DNA of 64,000 nt from Pseudomonas putida. GTDB taxonomy: Bacteria; Pseudomonadota; Gammaproteobacteria; Pseudomonadales; Pseudomonadaceae. How positions within the stretch are numbered: the stretch's first letter is position 1; the number at the start of each line of letters is the position of its first letter. The notes beneath the pieces were generated by a model. The model had not been told where the DNA came from, made no database searches, and was given only the letters and a program-made list of their open reading frames with translations. The DNA lies in assembly GCF_001636055.1 (NCBI RefSeq), contig NZ_CP011789.1:5744625-5808624 (forward strand), given 5' to 3'. This document shows positions 47,945 through 56,961 of the stretch, piece by piece. A program made the translations under genes and the position numbers.

Positions 47945-49288
47945 ATGTCCATGACCCCCCGCGAGATCGTCCACGAACTCAACCGCCACATCATCGGCCA
48001 GGACGACGCCAAGCGTGCCGTCGCCATCGCCCTGCGCAACCGCTGGCGGCGCATGCAGTTGCCTGCCGAGCTGCGTGCTGAAGTCACCCCCAAGAACATC
48101 CTGATGATCGGCCCTACCGGCGTCGGCAAGACCGAAATCGCCCGACGCCTGGCCAAGCTCGCCAATGCTCCGTTCATCAAGGTCGAAGCGACCAAGTTCA
48201 CCGAAGTCGGCTACGTTGGCCGTGATGTCGAGTCGATCATCCGCGACCTCGCCGATGCCGCGCTGAAGATGCTGCGCGAGCAGGAAATCGTCCGTGTGCG
48301 CCACCGCGCCGAAGACGCCGCCGAAGACCGCATCCTCGACGCCCTGCTGCCGCAGGCGCGGGTCAGCAGCTTCAACGAGGAAGCCCAGCAGTCCAGCAGC
48401 GACTCCAACACGCGCCAGCTGTTCCGCAAGCGCCTGCGTGAAGGCCAGTTGGACGACAAGGAAATCGAGATCGAAGTCGCCGATGCGGTGGGCGTCGAAA
48501 TCGCCGCGCCGCCCGGCATGGAAGAGATGACCAACCAGCTGCAGAGCCTGTTCGCCAACATGGGCAAAGGCAGGCGCAAGGCACGCAAGCTGAAGGTCAA
48601 GGAAGCGCTGAAGATGGTCCGTGACGAGGAGGCGAGCCGCCTGGTCAACGAGGAAGAGCTCAAGGCCAAGGCCCTGGAAGCCGTCGAGCAGCACGGCATC
48701 GTGTTCATCGACGAGATCGACAAGGTGGCCAAGCGCGGCAACGTCGGCGGCGCCGATGTGTCCCGTGAAGGCGTACAGCGCGACCTGTTGCCGCTGATCG
48801 AAGGCTGCACGGTCAACACCAAGCTGGGCATGGTCAAGACCGACCACATCCTGTTCATCGCCTCCGGTGCGTTCCACCTGAGCAAGCCGAGCGACCTGGT
48901 ACCGGAGCTGCAGGGCCGCTTGCCGATCCGCGTCGAGCTCAAGGCCCTGACGCCGCAGGACTTCGAGCGCATCCTCAAGGAGCCGCACGCCTCGCTCACC
49001 GAACAGTACCGCGAGCTGCTCAAGACCGAAGGCCTGAACATCGCCTTCGCCGACGAAGGCATCAAGCGCATGGCCGAGATCGCCTTCCAGGTCAACGAGA
49101 AGACCGAGAACATCGGTGCCCGCCGCCTGCATACCCTGCTCGAGCGCCTGCTCGAAGAGGTGTCGTTCAGTGCCGGCGACCTGGCCAGCGCCCATGACGA
49201 GACGCCGATCAACATCGACGCCGCCTATGTGAACAGCCACCTCGGTGAGCTGGCGCAGAACGAAGACCTGTCGCGTTACATCCTGTAA
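47945..49288 (+). CDS. hslU: ATP-dependent protease ATPase subunit HslU
   Basis: 447 aa AAA+ unfoldase. Walker [18 protein letters not shown] (about 57-73), HslU-specific pore motif [15 protein letters not shown], intermediate domain (about 110-240), Walker [10 protein letters not shown], and sensor-2 region [18 protein letters not shown]. The C-terminus ends in LSRYIL, the tail that docks into HslV. It unfolds substrates for HslV. 76 nt downstream of hslV. Confidence 0.98.
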   Translation: MSMTPREIVHELNRHIIGQDDAKRAVAIALRNRWRRMQLPAELRAEVTPKNILMIGPTGVGKTEIARRLAKLANAPFIKVEATKFTEVGYVGRDVESIIRDLADAALKMLREQEIVRVRHRAEDAAEDRILDALLPQARVSSFNEEAQQSSSDSNTRQLFRKRLREGQLDDKEIEIEVADAVGVEIAAPPGMEEMTNQLQSLFANMGKGRRKARKLKVKEALKMVRDEEASRLVNEEELKAKALEAVEQHGIVFIDEIDKVAKRGNVGGADVSREGVQRDLLPLIEGCTVNTKLGMVKTDHILFIASGAFHLSKPSDLVPELQGRLPIRVELKALTPQDFERILKEPHASLTEQYRELLKTEGLNIAFADEGIKRMAEIAFQVNEKTENIGARRLHTLLERLLEEVSFSAGDLASAHDETPINIDAAYVNSHLGELAQNEDLSRYIL

Positions 49289-49297
49289 TACCACCAC

Positions 49298-49374
49298 CGC
49301 GGGCGAGCCCGCTCCCCAGGGGTCACCACAATGCCGAAGTATGTGGTGCCCCTGTGAGAGCGGGCTTGCCCGCG
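49298..49374. repeat. Inverted REP pair after hslU
   Basis: 17-bp arms at 49298-49314 and 49358-49374 with one mismatch (GCGGGCgAGCCCGCTC type). The loop contains a second inverted repeat (CACCACA / TGTGGTG), giving a long branched hairpin. Confidence 0.8.
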
Positions 49375-49443
49375 AATGGGCCCTTGAATCCCTCCATCAG
49401 AAGCTGGAAGCTTGTTCCATCAGCTCCCGAGAGATTTCCCCCC

Positions 49444-49821
49444 ATGGCCCGTCTCCCCACCGCCATCAACCTGCACAAAGCCTCGAAGACCCTCACACTC
49501 ACCTACGCCCCCGGCGAGGTCTATCACCTGCCCGCCGAGTTCCTGCGCGTGCACTCCCCCTCCGCCGAGGTCCAGGGCCACGGCAACCCCATCCTGCAAT
49601 TCGGCAAGATCAACGTCGGCCTCAGCGGCCTGGAACCTGCCGGCCAATATGCCTTGAAACTGACGTTCGACGACGGCCACGACAGCGGCCTGTTCACCTG
49701 GGAATACCTCGAGCAACTGTGCCTGCGCCAGGAACAGCTGTGGGCCGAGTACCTCGACGAACTGCACAAAGCCGGCAAATCCCGCGACCCGGTCGAGTCA
49801 GTGGTCAAGCTCATGCTCTAG
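49444..49821 (+). CDS. DUF971 domain protein (gamma-butyrobetaine hydroxylase N-terminal-like)
   Basis: 125 aa from ATG at 49444. Single DUF971 domain: INLHKASKTLTLTYAPGEVYHLPAEFLRVHSPSAEVQGHG, then YALKLTFDDGHDSGLFTWEYLEQLC. Stand-alone members are common near iron-sulfur or protease genes; no firm function. Conserved between hslVU and phaC1 in pseudomonads. AGAGATTTCCCCC precedes the ATG, so the ribosome site is weak. Confidence 0.87.
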   Translation: MARLPTAINLHKASKTLTLTYAPGEVYHLPAEFLRVHSPSAEVQGHGNPILQFGKINVGLSGLEPAGQYALKLTFDDGHDSGLFTWEYLEQLCLRQEQLWAEYLDELHKAGKSRDPVESVVKLML

Positions 49822-49837
49822 GTCAAGCTTCCCAGGC

Positions 49838-49857
49838 GTTAGAGCGCATTTTCTAAT
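49838..49857. promoter_or_regulatory. Putative PhaD operator upstream of phaC1
   Basis: GTTAGA-N8-TCTAAT: two inverted 6-bp half-sites 8 bp apart. The phaI upstream region has the same pattern (56508-56527). PhaD is known to act on both promoters in P. putida, with the half-site spacing I recall being 8 bp. Confidence 0.75.
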
Positions 49858-49880
49858 GCGTTCTGTTTGAATGACTTATA

Positions 49881-49901
49881 GACAGCCAATGACTGGCTGT
49901 C
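49881..49901. promoter_or_regulatory. 8-bp inverted repeat in the phaC1 upstream region
   Basis: GACAGCCA and TGGCTGTC pair around ATGAC, 24 bp after the putative PhaD operator. No T run follows, so this could be a regulator site or a transcript hairpin. Confidence 0.5.
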
Positions 49902-50054
49902 TTGCGCATTGCATGAAAGTCGGGTAACCAATGGGGCTGGCAAGTTCCTGCATCTGTTCGTTATCACTGGTCACCCGAGCAGCAGTACCGGGCGGTCGTC
50001 TGTGTACCCGCCACAGCCAGCCGGTACTCGTCTCAGGACAACGGAGCGTCGTAG

Positions 50055-51734
50055 ATGAGTAACAAGAACAACGATGAGTTGCAGAAACAGGCCTCGGAAA
50101 ACACCCTCGGCCTGAATCCGGTCATCGGCATTCGTCGCAAGGACCTGCTGAGCTCCGCGCGCACCGTACTGCGCCAGGCGGTGCGTCAGCCGTTGCACAG
50201 CGCCAAGCATGTGGCCCATTTCGGCCTGGAACTGAAAAACGTGCTGCTGGGCAAGTCCAACCTGCATCCCGAGAGCGATGACCGTCGCTTCAGCGATCCG
50301 GCCTGGAGCCAGAATCCGCTCTATCGCCGTTACCTGCAGACCTACCTGGCCTGGCGCAAGGAGCTCAACGACTGGATCGCCGAGAGTGACCTGTCGCCCC
50401 AGGATGTCAGCCGCGGCCAGTTCGTCATCAACCTGATGACCGAGGCCATGGCGCCGACCAACACACTGGCCAACCCGCAGGCGGTCAAGCGCTTCTTCGA
50501 GACGGGCGGCAAGAGCCTGCTCGATGGCCTGTCCAACCTCGCCAAGGACATGGTCAACAACGGCGGCATGCCCAGCCAGGTGAACATGGAAGCCTTCGAG
50601 GTTGGCAAGAACCTCGGCACCAGCGAAGGTGCGGTGGTGTTTCGCAACGACGTGCTGGAACTGATCCAGTATCGGCCGATCACCGAGCAGGTGCACAGCC
50701 GCCCGCTGCTGGTGGTGCCGCCACAGATCAACAAGTTCTATGTTTTCGACCTCAGCCCGGAAAAGAGCCTGGCGCGCTTCTGCCTGCGCTCCAACCAGCA
50801 GACCTTCATCATCAGTTGGCGCAACCCGACCAAGGCCCAGCGTGAGTGGGGCCTGTCGACCTACATCGACGCCCTCAAGGAAGCAGTGGACGCGGTGCTG
50901 GCCATCACCGGCAGCAAGGACCTGAACATGCTCGGTGCCTGCTCCGGCGGCATCACCTGCACCGCGCTGTTGGGCCACTACGCCGCGCTGGGCGAAACCA
51001 AGGTCAATTCGCTGACCTTGCTGGTGAGCGTGCTCGACACCACGGTCGATACCCAAGTGGCACTGTTCGTCGACGAACAGACCCTCGAAGCCGCCAAGCG
51101 CCACTCCTACCAGGCCGGCGTGCTCGAAGGCAGCGACATGGCCAAGGTGTTCGCCTGGATGCGCCCCAACGACCTGATCTGGAACTACTGGGTCAACAAC
51201 TACCTGCTCGGCAACGAGCCGCCGATCTTCGACATCCTGTTCTGGAACAACGACACCACACGCCTGCCGGCCGCCTTCCACGGCGACCTGATCGAGATGT
51301 TCAAGACCAACCCGCTGACCCGCGCCGACGCGCTGGAAGTCTCCGGCACCGCCATCGACCTGAAGAAAGTGCAGTGCGATATCTACAGCGTCGCCGGCAC
51401 CGCCGACCACATCACCCCCTGGCAGTCGTGCTACCGCTCGGCGCACCTGTTCGGCGGCAAGATCGAGTTCGTGCTCTCCAACAGCGGCCATATCCAGAGC
51501 ATCCTCAACCCGCCAGGCAACCCCAAGGCGCGCTTCCTGACCGGTGAAGACCGCCCGGACGACCCGTTGGCCTGGCAGGAGAACGCGATCAAGCACGCCG
51601 ACTCCTGGTGGCTGCACTGGCAGGCCTGGCTGGGTGAACGCGCCGGTGAGCTGAAGAAAGCACCGACGCGCCTGGGCAATCGCGCCTACAGCGCGGGCGA
51701 AGCGGCCCCGGGGACCTACGTGCACGAGCGTTGA
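50055..51734 (+). CDS. phaC1: Class II poly(3-hydroxyalkanoate) synthase 1
   Basis: 559 aa. Polymerises (R)-3-hydroxyacyl-CoA of medium chain length into PHA on the granule surface. The alpha/beta-hydrolase nucleophile is Cys296 in the lipase-like box GACSGG. The Asp in TADHITPW and the His in NSGHIQSILNPPG complete the triad. The length and the N-terminus match class II enzymes of pseudomonads. It is the first gene of phaC1-phaZ-phaC2-phaD. Control is likely by PhaD at the upstream site. Confidence 0.98.
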   Translation: MSNKNNDELQKQASENTLGLNPVIGIRRKDLLSSARTVLRQAVRQPLHSAKHVAHFGLELKNVLLGKSNLHPESDDRRFSDPAWSQNPLYRRYLQTYLAWRKELNDWIAESDLSPQDVSRGQFVINLMTEAMAPTNTLANPQAVKRFFETGGKSLLDGLSNLAKDMVNNGGMPSQVNMEAFEVGKNLGTSEGAVVFRNDVLELIQYRPITEQVHSRPLLVVPPQINKFYVFDLSPEKSLARFCLRSNQQTFIISWRNPTKAQREWGLSTYIDALKEAVDAVLAITGSKDLNMLGACSGGITCTALLGHYAALGETKVNSLTLLVSVLDTTVDTQVALFVDEQTLEAAKRHSYQAGVLEGSDMAKVFAWMRPNDLIWNYWVNNYLLGNEPPIFDILFWNNDTTRLPAAFHGDLIEMFKTNPLTRADALEVSGTAIDLKKVQCDIYSVAGTADHITPWQSCYRSAHLFGGKIEFVLSNSGHIQSILNPPGNPKARFLTGEDRPDDPLAWQENAIKHADSWWLHWQAWLGERAGELKKAPTRLGNRAYSAGEAAPGTYVHER

Positions 51735-51740
51735 GTCGCA

Positions 51741-51769
51741 CCGCCGCGGCCACCCGGCGGGCTGCGGCG
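51741..51769 (+). terminator. GC-rich hairpin between phaC1 and phaZ
   Basis: CGCCGCGGC and GCTGCGGCG (one mismatch) pair around about 10 nt, with little T content after it. It could attenuate or stabilise the phaC1 part of the transcript. Confidence 0.35.
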
Positions 51770-51794
51770 CTTCATCCATCACAGAGTCAGGCGC

Positions 51795-52646
51795 ATGTCG
51801 CAACCCTACGTATTCAGGACCGTCGAGCTGGACAACCAGTCCATCCGCACCGCCGTCCGCCCCGGCAAGCCACACCTGACGCCGCTGCTGATCTTCAACG
51901 GCATTGGCGCCAACCTCGAGCTGGTATTCCCATTCATCGAGGCGCTGGACCCGGACCTTGAGGTCATCGCCTTCGACGTACCCGGTGTCGGCGGCTCGTC
52001 CACGCCCCGCCATCCCTATCGTTTCCCGGGCCTGGCCAAGCTCACCGCGCGCATGCTCGACTACCTGGACTACGGCCAGGTCAATGTCATCGGCGTGTCC
52101 TGGGGCGGGGCGCTGGCCCAGCAGTTTGCCCACGACTATCCCGAGCGCTGCAAGAAACTGGTGCTCGCCGCCACCGCTGCGGGGGCCTTCATGGTGCCCG
52201 GCAAGCCCAAGGTGTTGTGGATGATGGCCAGCCCGCGGCGCTATGTGCAACCGTCGCACGTGATCCGCATTGCGCCGATGATTTATGGCGGCGCCTTCCG
52301 CCGCGACCCGGACCTGGCGTTGCACCACGCCTCCAAGGTGCGCTCCGGGGGCAAGACCGGCTACTACTGGCAACTGTTCGCGGGGCTTGGCTGGACGAGC
52401 ATTCACTGGCTGCACAAGATCCACCAGCCGACCCTGGTGCTGGCCGGTGACGATGACCCGCTGATTCCGCTGATCAACATGCGCCTGCTGGCCTGGCGAA
52501 TTCCCAATGCCCAGCTACACATAATCGATGATGGCCACCTGTTCCTGATCACCCGCGCCGAGGCCGTCGCCCCGATCATCATGAAATTCCTCCAGGAAGA
52601 GCGTCAGCGAGCGGTCATGCATCCGCGGCCGGTGGCGCGCAGGTAA
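51795..52646 (+). CDS. phaZ: Intracellular mcl-PHA depolymerase
   Basis: 283 aa alpha/beta hydrolase. The nucleophile is Ser102 in GVSWGG, the acid Asp lies in LAGDDDPLIP, and the His in IDDGHLFLITRAE. It frees 3-hydroxy acids from the stored polymer so that synthesis and breakdown run as a cycle. It lies 60 nt after phaC1 and is placed between the two synthases, the standard order in this group. A REP pair separates it from phaC2. Confidence 0.97.
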   Translation: MSQPYVFRTVELDNQSIRTAVRPGKPHLTPLLIFNGIGANLELVFPFIEALDPDLEVIAFDVPGVGGSSTPRHPYRFPGLAKLTARMLDYLDYGQVNVIGVSWGGALAQQFAHDYPERCKKLVLAATAAGAFMVPGKPKVLWMMASPRRYVQPSHVIRIAPMIYGGAFRRDPDLALHHASKVRSGGKTGYYWQLFAGLGWTSIHWLHKIHQPTLVLAGDDDPLIPLINMRLLAWRIPNAQLHIIDDGHLFLITRAEAVAPIIMKFLQEERQRAVMHPRPVARR

Positions 52647-52681
52647 GCGGGCGCCAGGACATTCAGTTACTCGGCGGTGCT

Positions 52682-52746
52682 GCCTTCGCGGGCAAGCCTG
52701 CTCCCACGGATCCGGTGCAGGTGGGAGCGGGCTTGCCCGCGAAGGC
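52682..52746. repeat. Inverted REP pair between phaZ and phaC2
   Basis: 26-bp arms (52682-52707 and 52721-52746) with a single mismatch. Lies inside the pha operon, where it may set segmental mRNA stability. Confidence 0.9.
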
Positions 52747-52782
52747 CGCACCGCAGACAAGGATCGACGAGGGATTGTTGCC

Positions 52783-54465
52783 ATGAAGGACAAACCGGCG
52801 AAGGGGACGACACCGATCCCGGCCACCAGCATGAACGTGCAGAACGCCATTGCCGGCCTGCGCGGTCGCGACCTGATCTCGACCCTGCGTCAGGTCGGAC
52901 GCATCGGCCTGCGCAATCCGCTGCACACCGCCCACCATCTGCTGAGCCTCGGCGGTCAGCTGGGCCGCGTGCTGCTCGGCGACACACCCCACCAGCCGCA
53001 CCCTCGGGACGCGCGCTTCAGCGATCCGACCTGGAGCCAGAACCCCTTCTACCGGCGCGGCCTGCAGGCCTACCTGGCCTGGCAGAAGCAGACCCGCCAG
53101 TGGATAGAGGAAAGCTCGCTGGACGATGACGACAGAGCCCGCGCGCACTTTCTGTTCAACCTGCTCACCGACGCCGTCTCGCCAAGCAACTCGCTGCTCA
53201 ACCCCCTGGCGGTCAAGGAAATGCTCAACACCGGTGGCCAGAGCGTAGTGCGCGGTCTCGCCCACTTGCTCGACGACCTGCGCCACAACGACGGCCTGCC
53301 GCGCCAGGTCGACGATCGCGCCTTCGAAGTCGGCAGCAATCTGGCAGCTACCCCCGGCGCGGTGGTATTTCGCAACGAGCTGCTGGAGCTGATCCAGTAC
53401 AAGCCGATGAGCGAAAAACAGTACACCCGCCCGCTGCTGGTGGTGCCGCCGCAGATCAACAAGTTCTATGTATTCGACCTGGGGCCGACCAACAGCTTCG
53501 TGCAATACATGCTCAAGAACGGCCTGCAGGTGTTCATGGTCAGTTGGCGCAACCCCGACCCGTGCCACCGCGAATGGGGCCTTTCGAGCTACGTACAGGC
53601 ACTGGAGGAAGCGCTGGACGCCTGTCGCAGCATCAGCGGCAACCGCGACCCCAACCTCATGGGCGCCTGTGCCGGCGGGCTGACCATGGCCGCGCTGCAG
53701 GGACATCTGCAGGTCAAGGGGCGCTTGCGCAAGGTGCGCAGCGCCACCTACCTGGTGAGCCTGCTCGACAGCCAGTTCGACAGCCCTGCCAGCCTGTTCG
53801 CCGACGAACAGACCCTCGAGGCCTCCAAGCGACGCTCCTACCAGCGCGGCGTGCTCGATGGCGGCGAGGTGGCGCGGATCTTCGCCTGGATGCGCCCCAA
53901 CGACCTGATCTGGAACTACTGGGTCAACAACTACCTGCTCGGCAAGACGCCACCCGCCTTCGACATTCTCTACTGGAACGCCGACAACACTCGCCTGCCT
54001 GCTGCCCTGCACGGCGAGCTGCTGGACTTCTTCAAGCTCAACCCACTGGTGCAGCCGGGTGGCCTGGAGGTGTGCGGCACACCGATCGACCTCGAGCAGG
54101 TCACGGTCGACAGCTTTACCGTGGCTGGCAGCAACGATCACATCACCCCCTGGGACGCGGTGTATCGCTCGGCCCTGCTGCTGGGCGGCGAGCGACGCTT
54201 CGTGCTGTCGCACAGCGGGCACATCCAGAGCATCATCAACCCTCCCGGCAACCCCAAGGCCTATTACCTGGAAAACCCTCGGCTCTCCAGCGACCCTCGC
54301 GCCTGGTTCCACGATGCCACCCGTAGCGACGGCACCTGGTGGCCGCAGTGGCTGGAGTGGATCTCACGCCGCTCAGGCAGCCTCAGACCGCCGAAGACCG
54401 AACTGGGCAGCCCCTCCTACCCACCGCTCGGGCCGGCGCCTGGCACCTACGTGATGGCACGCTGA
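52783..54465 (+). CDS. phaC2: Class II poly(3-hydroxyalkanoate) synthase 2
   Basis: 560 aa paralog of PhaC1 with the nucleophile again at Cys296 (GACAGG) and matching acid (SNDHITPW) and His (HSGHIQSIINPPG). The shared blocks VVPPQINKFYVFDL and MRPNDLIWNYWVNNYLLG are identical with PhaC1, so the two arose by duplication. Substrate preference probably differs slightly. It is followed four nt later by phaD. Confidence 0.98.
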   Translation: MKDKPAKGTTPIPATSMNVQNAIAGLRGRDLISTLRQVGRIGLRNPLHTAHHLLSLGGQLGRVLLGDTPHQPHPRDARFSDPTWSQNPFYRRGLQAYLAWQKQTRQWIEESSLDDDDRARAHFLFNLLTDAVSPSNSLLNPLAVKEMLNTGGQSVVRGLAHLLDDLRHNDGLPRQVDDRAFEVGSNLAATPGAVVFRNELLELIQYKPMSEKQYTRPLLVVPPQINKFYVFDLGPTNSFVQYMLKNGLQVFMVSWRNPDPCHREWGLSSYVQALEEALDACRSISGNRDPNLMGACAGGLTMAALQGHLQVKGRLRKVRSATYLVSLLDSQFDSPASLFADEQTLEASKRRSYQRGVLDGGEVARIFAWMRPNDLIWNYWVNNYLLGKTPPAFDILYWNADNTRLPAALHGELLDFFKLNPLVQPGGLEVCGTPIDLEQVTVDSFTVAGSNDHITPWDAVYRSALLLGGERRFVLSHSGHIQSIINPPGNPKAYYLENPRLSSDPRAWFHDATRSDGTWWPQWLEWISRRSGSLRPPKTELGSPSYPPLGPAPGTYVMAR

Positions 54466-54469
54466 GCCC

Positions 54470-55084
54470 ATGAAGACCCGCGACCGCATCCTGGCCTGCG
54501 CCCTTGAGCTGTTCAACCGCCAGGGCGAGCCGAACGTCTCGACCCTGGAGATCGCCAACGAGCTGGGCATCAGCCCGGGCAACCTCTACTACCACTTCCA
54601 CGGCAAGGAGCCGCTGGTTCTGGGCCTGTTCGAGCGGTTCGAAGATGAGTTGATGCCGCTGCTCGATCCACCGCTGGAGGTGCGCCTGGATGCCGAGGAC
54701 TACTGGCTGTTCCTGCACCTGATCGTCGAGCGCATGGCGCAGTACAGCTTCCTGTTCCAGGACCTGTCCAATCTCACCGGCCGCCTGCCCAAGCTGGCAC
54801 GCGGCATGCGCGGGCTGATCAATGCGATCAAGCGCACCCTGGCGGCGCTGCTGGCCAGCCTCAAGAGCCAGGGGTTGGTGGTGAGCGAGACCCAGGCGCT
54901 GGGGCAACTGGTTGAGCAGATCACGCTGACACTGCTGTTCTCGCTGGATTACCAGCGGGTACTGGGGCGCGAGGGCGATGTGGGGATCGTGGTGTACCAG
55001 GTGATGATGCTGGTGGCACCGCATCTGCAGGAACCGGCGCGCAGGGCGGCGGAGCAGTTGGCGGGGAAATATCTGGACGTGTAG
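54470..55084 (+). CDS. phaD: TetR-family regulator PhaD
   Basis: 204 aa. N-terminal helix-turn-helix (TRDRILACALELFNRQG, then STLEIANELGISPGNLYYHFHGKEPLV) and a helical ligand domain. PhaD in P. putida is an activator of phaC1 and phaI transcription and is thought to respond to a fatty acid CoA-derived effector. It starts 4 nt after phaC2. Putative binding sites are at 49838 and 56508. Confidence 0.95.
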   Translation: MKTRDRILACALELFNRQGEPNVSTLEIANELGISPGNLYYHFHGKEPLVLGLFERFEDELMPLLDPPLEVRLDAEDYWLFLHLIVERMAQYSFLFQDLSNLTGRLPKLARGMRGLINAIKRTLAALLASLKSQGLVVSETQALGQLVEQITLTLLFSLDYQRVLGREGDVGIVVYQVMMLVAPHLQEPARRAAEQLAGKYLDV

Positions 55085-55114
55085 GGCTGAACTTGCGGTG
55101 TTGCCACTGACGCA

Positions 55115-55163
55115 TTCGCGGGCAAGTCGCAGCGGCGGTTCACCGCTGCGACTTGCCCGCGAA
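55115..55163. repeat. REP-type palindrome between phaD and phaF
   Basis: 21-bp arms (55115-55135 and 55143-55163) with a 7-nt loop, sharing the extended REP plus TCGCAGCGG arm with 47169-47217. It separates convergent phaD and phaF and probably ends both transcripts. Confidence 0.9.
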
Positions 55164-55178
55164 ACGCACGTCGCGATA

Positions 55179-55997
55179 TCAGCTTTGGCTAGCTGGGCTC
55201 ACCGGTACCGACGGCGTATTGCCAGTTGCTGCTGCGCTTGCTGCCGGTGCCGTGGTTGCGGCCGGAGCGGCGGGCTTCGCGACAGCGGGCTTCGCGACAG
55301 CCGGCTTGGCTGCAGTCGGCTTGGCCGGGGCTTTCTTCACAGCAGGTTTCTTCGCTGCCGCTGGCTTGGCGGCTACCGGCTTGGCTGCGGGTTTCGCCGC
55401 AGGCTTGGCGGCCGGCTTGGCAGCTGCAGCTTTGGCAGCGGGCTTGGCCGCAGGTTTAGCCGCGGCGGTCTTGGCAGCGGGTTTTGCCGCAGCAGTCTTG
55501 GCAGTTGGCTTGGCAGCGGGTTTCGCCGCAGCCTTGGCCAATGGCTTGGCAGCGGTCTTGCTCGCTGCGGACTTCGACGCCGAGGCCTTGGACACCGGTG
55601 CCACCGAGGCGCCTGTCAACTTCTCGATCTGCTTGGTCAGGCTGTCGACCTGCTGGTGCAGCGCCTTGATCTCGTTACGGCTGGGGACGCCCAGACGCGA
55701 GATTGCACTGTTCAGACGCTTGTCGAAGGCCTCTTCCAGCTCGCTCCACTTGCCCAGCGCGCGATCCTTCACATCGGAGACTCGCGAGGTAGTCGCCGAC
55801 TTGGCCGCATCGGCATCTTTCTTCGCCTGCTTTTCAGCTTTCTCGCCATCCTTCACCAGCGAATCGAAAAGCTTGGGGCCATCCTGGTCGACCTTGGAGT
55901 AGATCCCCAGACCTGCCAGCCAGATCTTGCGGGAGTACTTCTCGATCCCGCCGATCCAGGAGCTGCCTTCTTTTTCGGTGTTCTTCTTGCCAGCCAT
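55179..55997 (-). CDS. phaF: PHA granule-associated protein PhaF (phasin with histone H1-like tail)
   Basis: 272 aa from ATG at 55997 with AGGAGAGCAGG upstream. The phasin domain (about 1-130; WIGGIEKYSRKIWLAGLGIYSKV) binds granules; a short heptad region (HQQVDSLTKQIEKL) probably tetramerises. Residues about 140-260 are AAKPA-type repeats like eukaryotic histone H1 that bind DNA nonspecifically. PhaF attaches granules to the nucleoid and helps divide them between daughter cells. 10 nt downstream of phaI, convergent with phaD. Confidence 0.96.
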   Translation of the reverse strand: MAGKKNTEKEGSSWIGGIEKYSRKIWLAGLGIYSKVDQDGPKLFDSLVKDGEKAEKQAKKDADAAKSATTSRVSDVKDRALGKWSELEEAFDKRLNSAISRLGVPSRNEIKALHQQVDSLTKQIEKLTGASVAPVSKASASKSAASKTAAKPLAKAAAKPAAKPTAKTAAAKPAAKTAAAKPAAKPAAKAAAAKPAAKPAAKPAAKPVAAKPAAAKKPAVKKAPAKPTAAKPAVAKPAVAKPAAPAATTAPAASAAATGNTPSVPVSPASQS

Positions 55998-56007
55998 CCT
56001 GCTCTCC

Positions 56008-56430
56008 TTATGGTTTGCGCGCGACACGCTCGAGCAACTCGGTCAGCTGTTCGAGTTTGATGGACAACGCCTCAACGTCATGTTTAGACGGAATGCCGAT
56101 GCGATTCAAGGCGCGGGCCACCCGTGCGTCGAAAGCCTTTTCGATTTTGTCGAGCTGGACCTCGACCTTGCCACGTACCCGGCTCACTTCCTCGGCCGCT
56201 TCATCGAGCTGGCCGTTGGCCGCGTCGAGCTTCTTGTCGAGGGTTTTCTTGCCGCGTTTCTCGACGCCTTCACCGGCCTTGACCAGCTCCTTGAAGTACT
56301 CCGAGCCTTCCTGGCCGACCCGGGCGTATGCGCCGATGCCTGCCAGCCAGATCTTGCGCGCGTAGCCGCGCACTTCGCTCAGGGTGCTGTCCTGGGCGTC
56401 TTCTTTCTTTTTCAGGGTCAACTTGGCCAT
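56008..56430 (-). CDS. phaI: Phasin PhaI
   Basis: 140 aa from ATG at 56430 (an ATG three codons earlier is possible). The phasin domain shares YARKIWLAGIGAYARVGQEGSEYF with PhaF; a heptad stretch (VEALSIKLEQLTELLE) lies at the C-terminus. The main structural protein of PHA granules. First gene of phaI-phaF, with a putative PhaD operator 78 bp upstream. Confidence 0.95.
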   Translation of the reverse strand: MAKLTLKKKEDAQDSTLSEVRGYARKIWLAGIGAYARVGQEGSEYFKELVKAGEGVEKRGKKTLDKKLDAANGQLDEAAEEVSRVRGKVEVQLDKIEKAFDARVARALNRIGIPSKHDVEALSIKLEQLTELLERVARKP

Positions 56431-56507
56431 GCTCTGCACCTCACGTTCGATGTGGATGGAGGAACTGCCCTTGAAATGCGGGCTTGAGCATGAAGATAGG
56501 GTGGGAA

Positions 56508-56527
56508 ATTAGAATTCTCACCCTAAG
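56508..56527. promoter_or_regulatory. Putative PhaD operator upstream of phaI
   Basis: ATTAGA-N8-CCTAAG, same half-site pattern and spacing as at 49838-49857. A second overlapping palindrome, CTCACC-CTAA-GGTGAG, lies at 56517-56532. Confidence 0.72.
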
Positions 56528-56561
56528 GTGAGGGGTCAGGGCCGCCATGCAGCCCCGGTTC

Positions 56562-56837
56562 TCAGGCCAGCGCCTTGTCCAGCGCGCGCTCGATCTCGCC
56601 CTTGATGGTCCCGCTCATCATCGACAGCATCATGCCCAGTTTCAGCTCGACACGGATGCTGTCCTCGCCGATGTGCACGCTGCCGTTGGCGCCGCTGCGC
56701 GCGACATCGACGCGGTCGCCGTTCCAGGTGGCCTTGAGGTCGTACTCGCGCGACAGCTTGTCGACCAGGCTTTCAGCCTTGGCCCGGGCAGCTTCGCGAC
56801 CGAGGGAATGTTTGCGTTCGACGCTGATCTGAGTCAT
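56562..56837 (-). CDS. Polyhydroxyalkanoic acid system family protein
   Basis: 91 aa from ATG at 56837; the longer frame to 56912 is rejected. Matches the small family annotated next to pha genes: SVERKHSLGREAARAKAESLVDKL, then [34 protein letters not shown]. The fold resembles a SRPBCC-type or small alpha/beta domain; the role is unknown. It is upstream of phaI on the same strand, divergent from ubiE. Confidence 0.83.
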   Translation of the reverse strand: MTQISVERKHSLGREAARAKAESLVDKLSREYDLKATWNGDRVDVARSGANGSVHIGEDSIRVELKLGMMLSMMSGTIKGEIERALDKALA

Positions 56838-56961
56838 GCGGGGTATCCAGGCAATGAAGACATAATCGGCATTATGCCCGCGCCCGCGAGACGGCACACC
56901 CCGCCAAGACAAATCCGCCCGTTCGCCCTAGAATGGCGGTAATTTTTTTCGGTGAAGCGAT

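Noticed and set aside
55250..55570. Tandem-looking DNA repeats
   Set aside because: They are the coding sequence of the AAKPA repeats in PhaF, conserved in the family.
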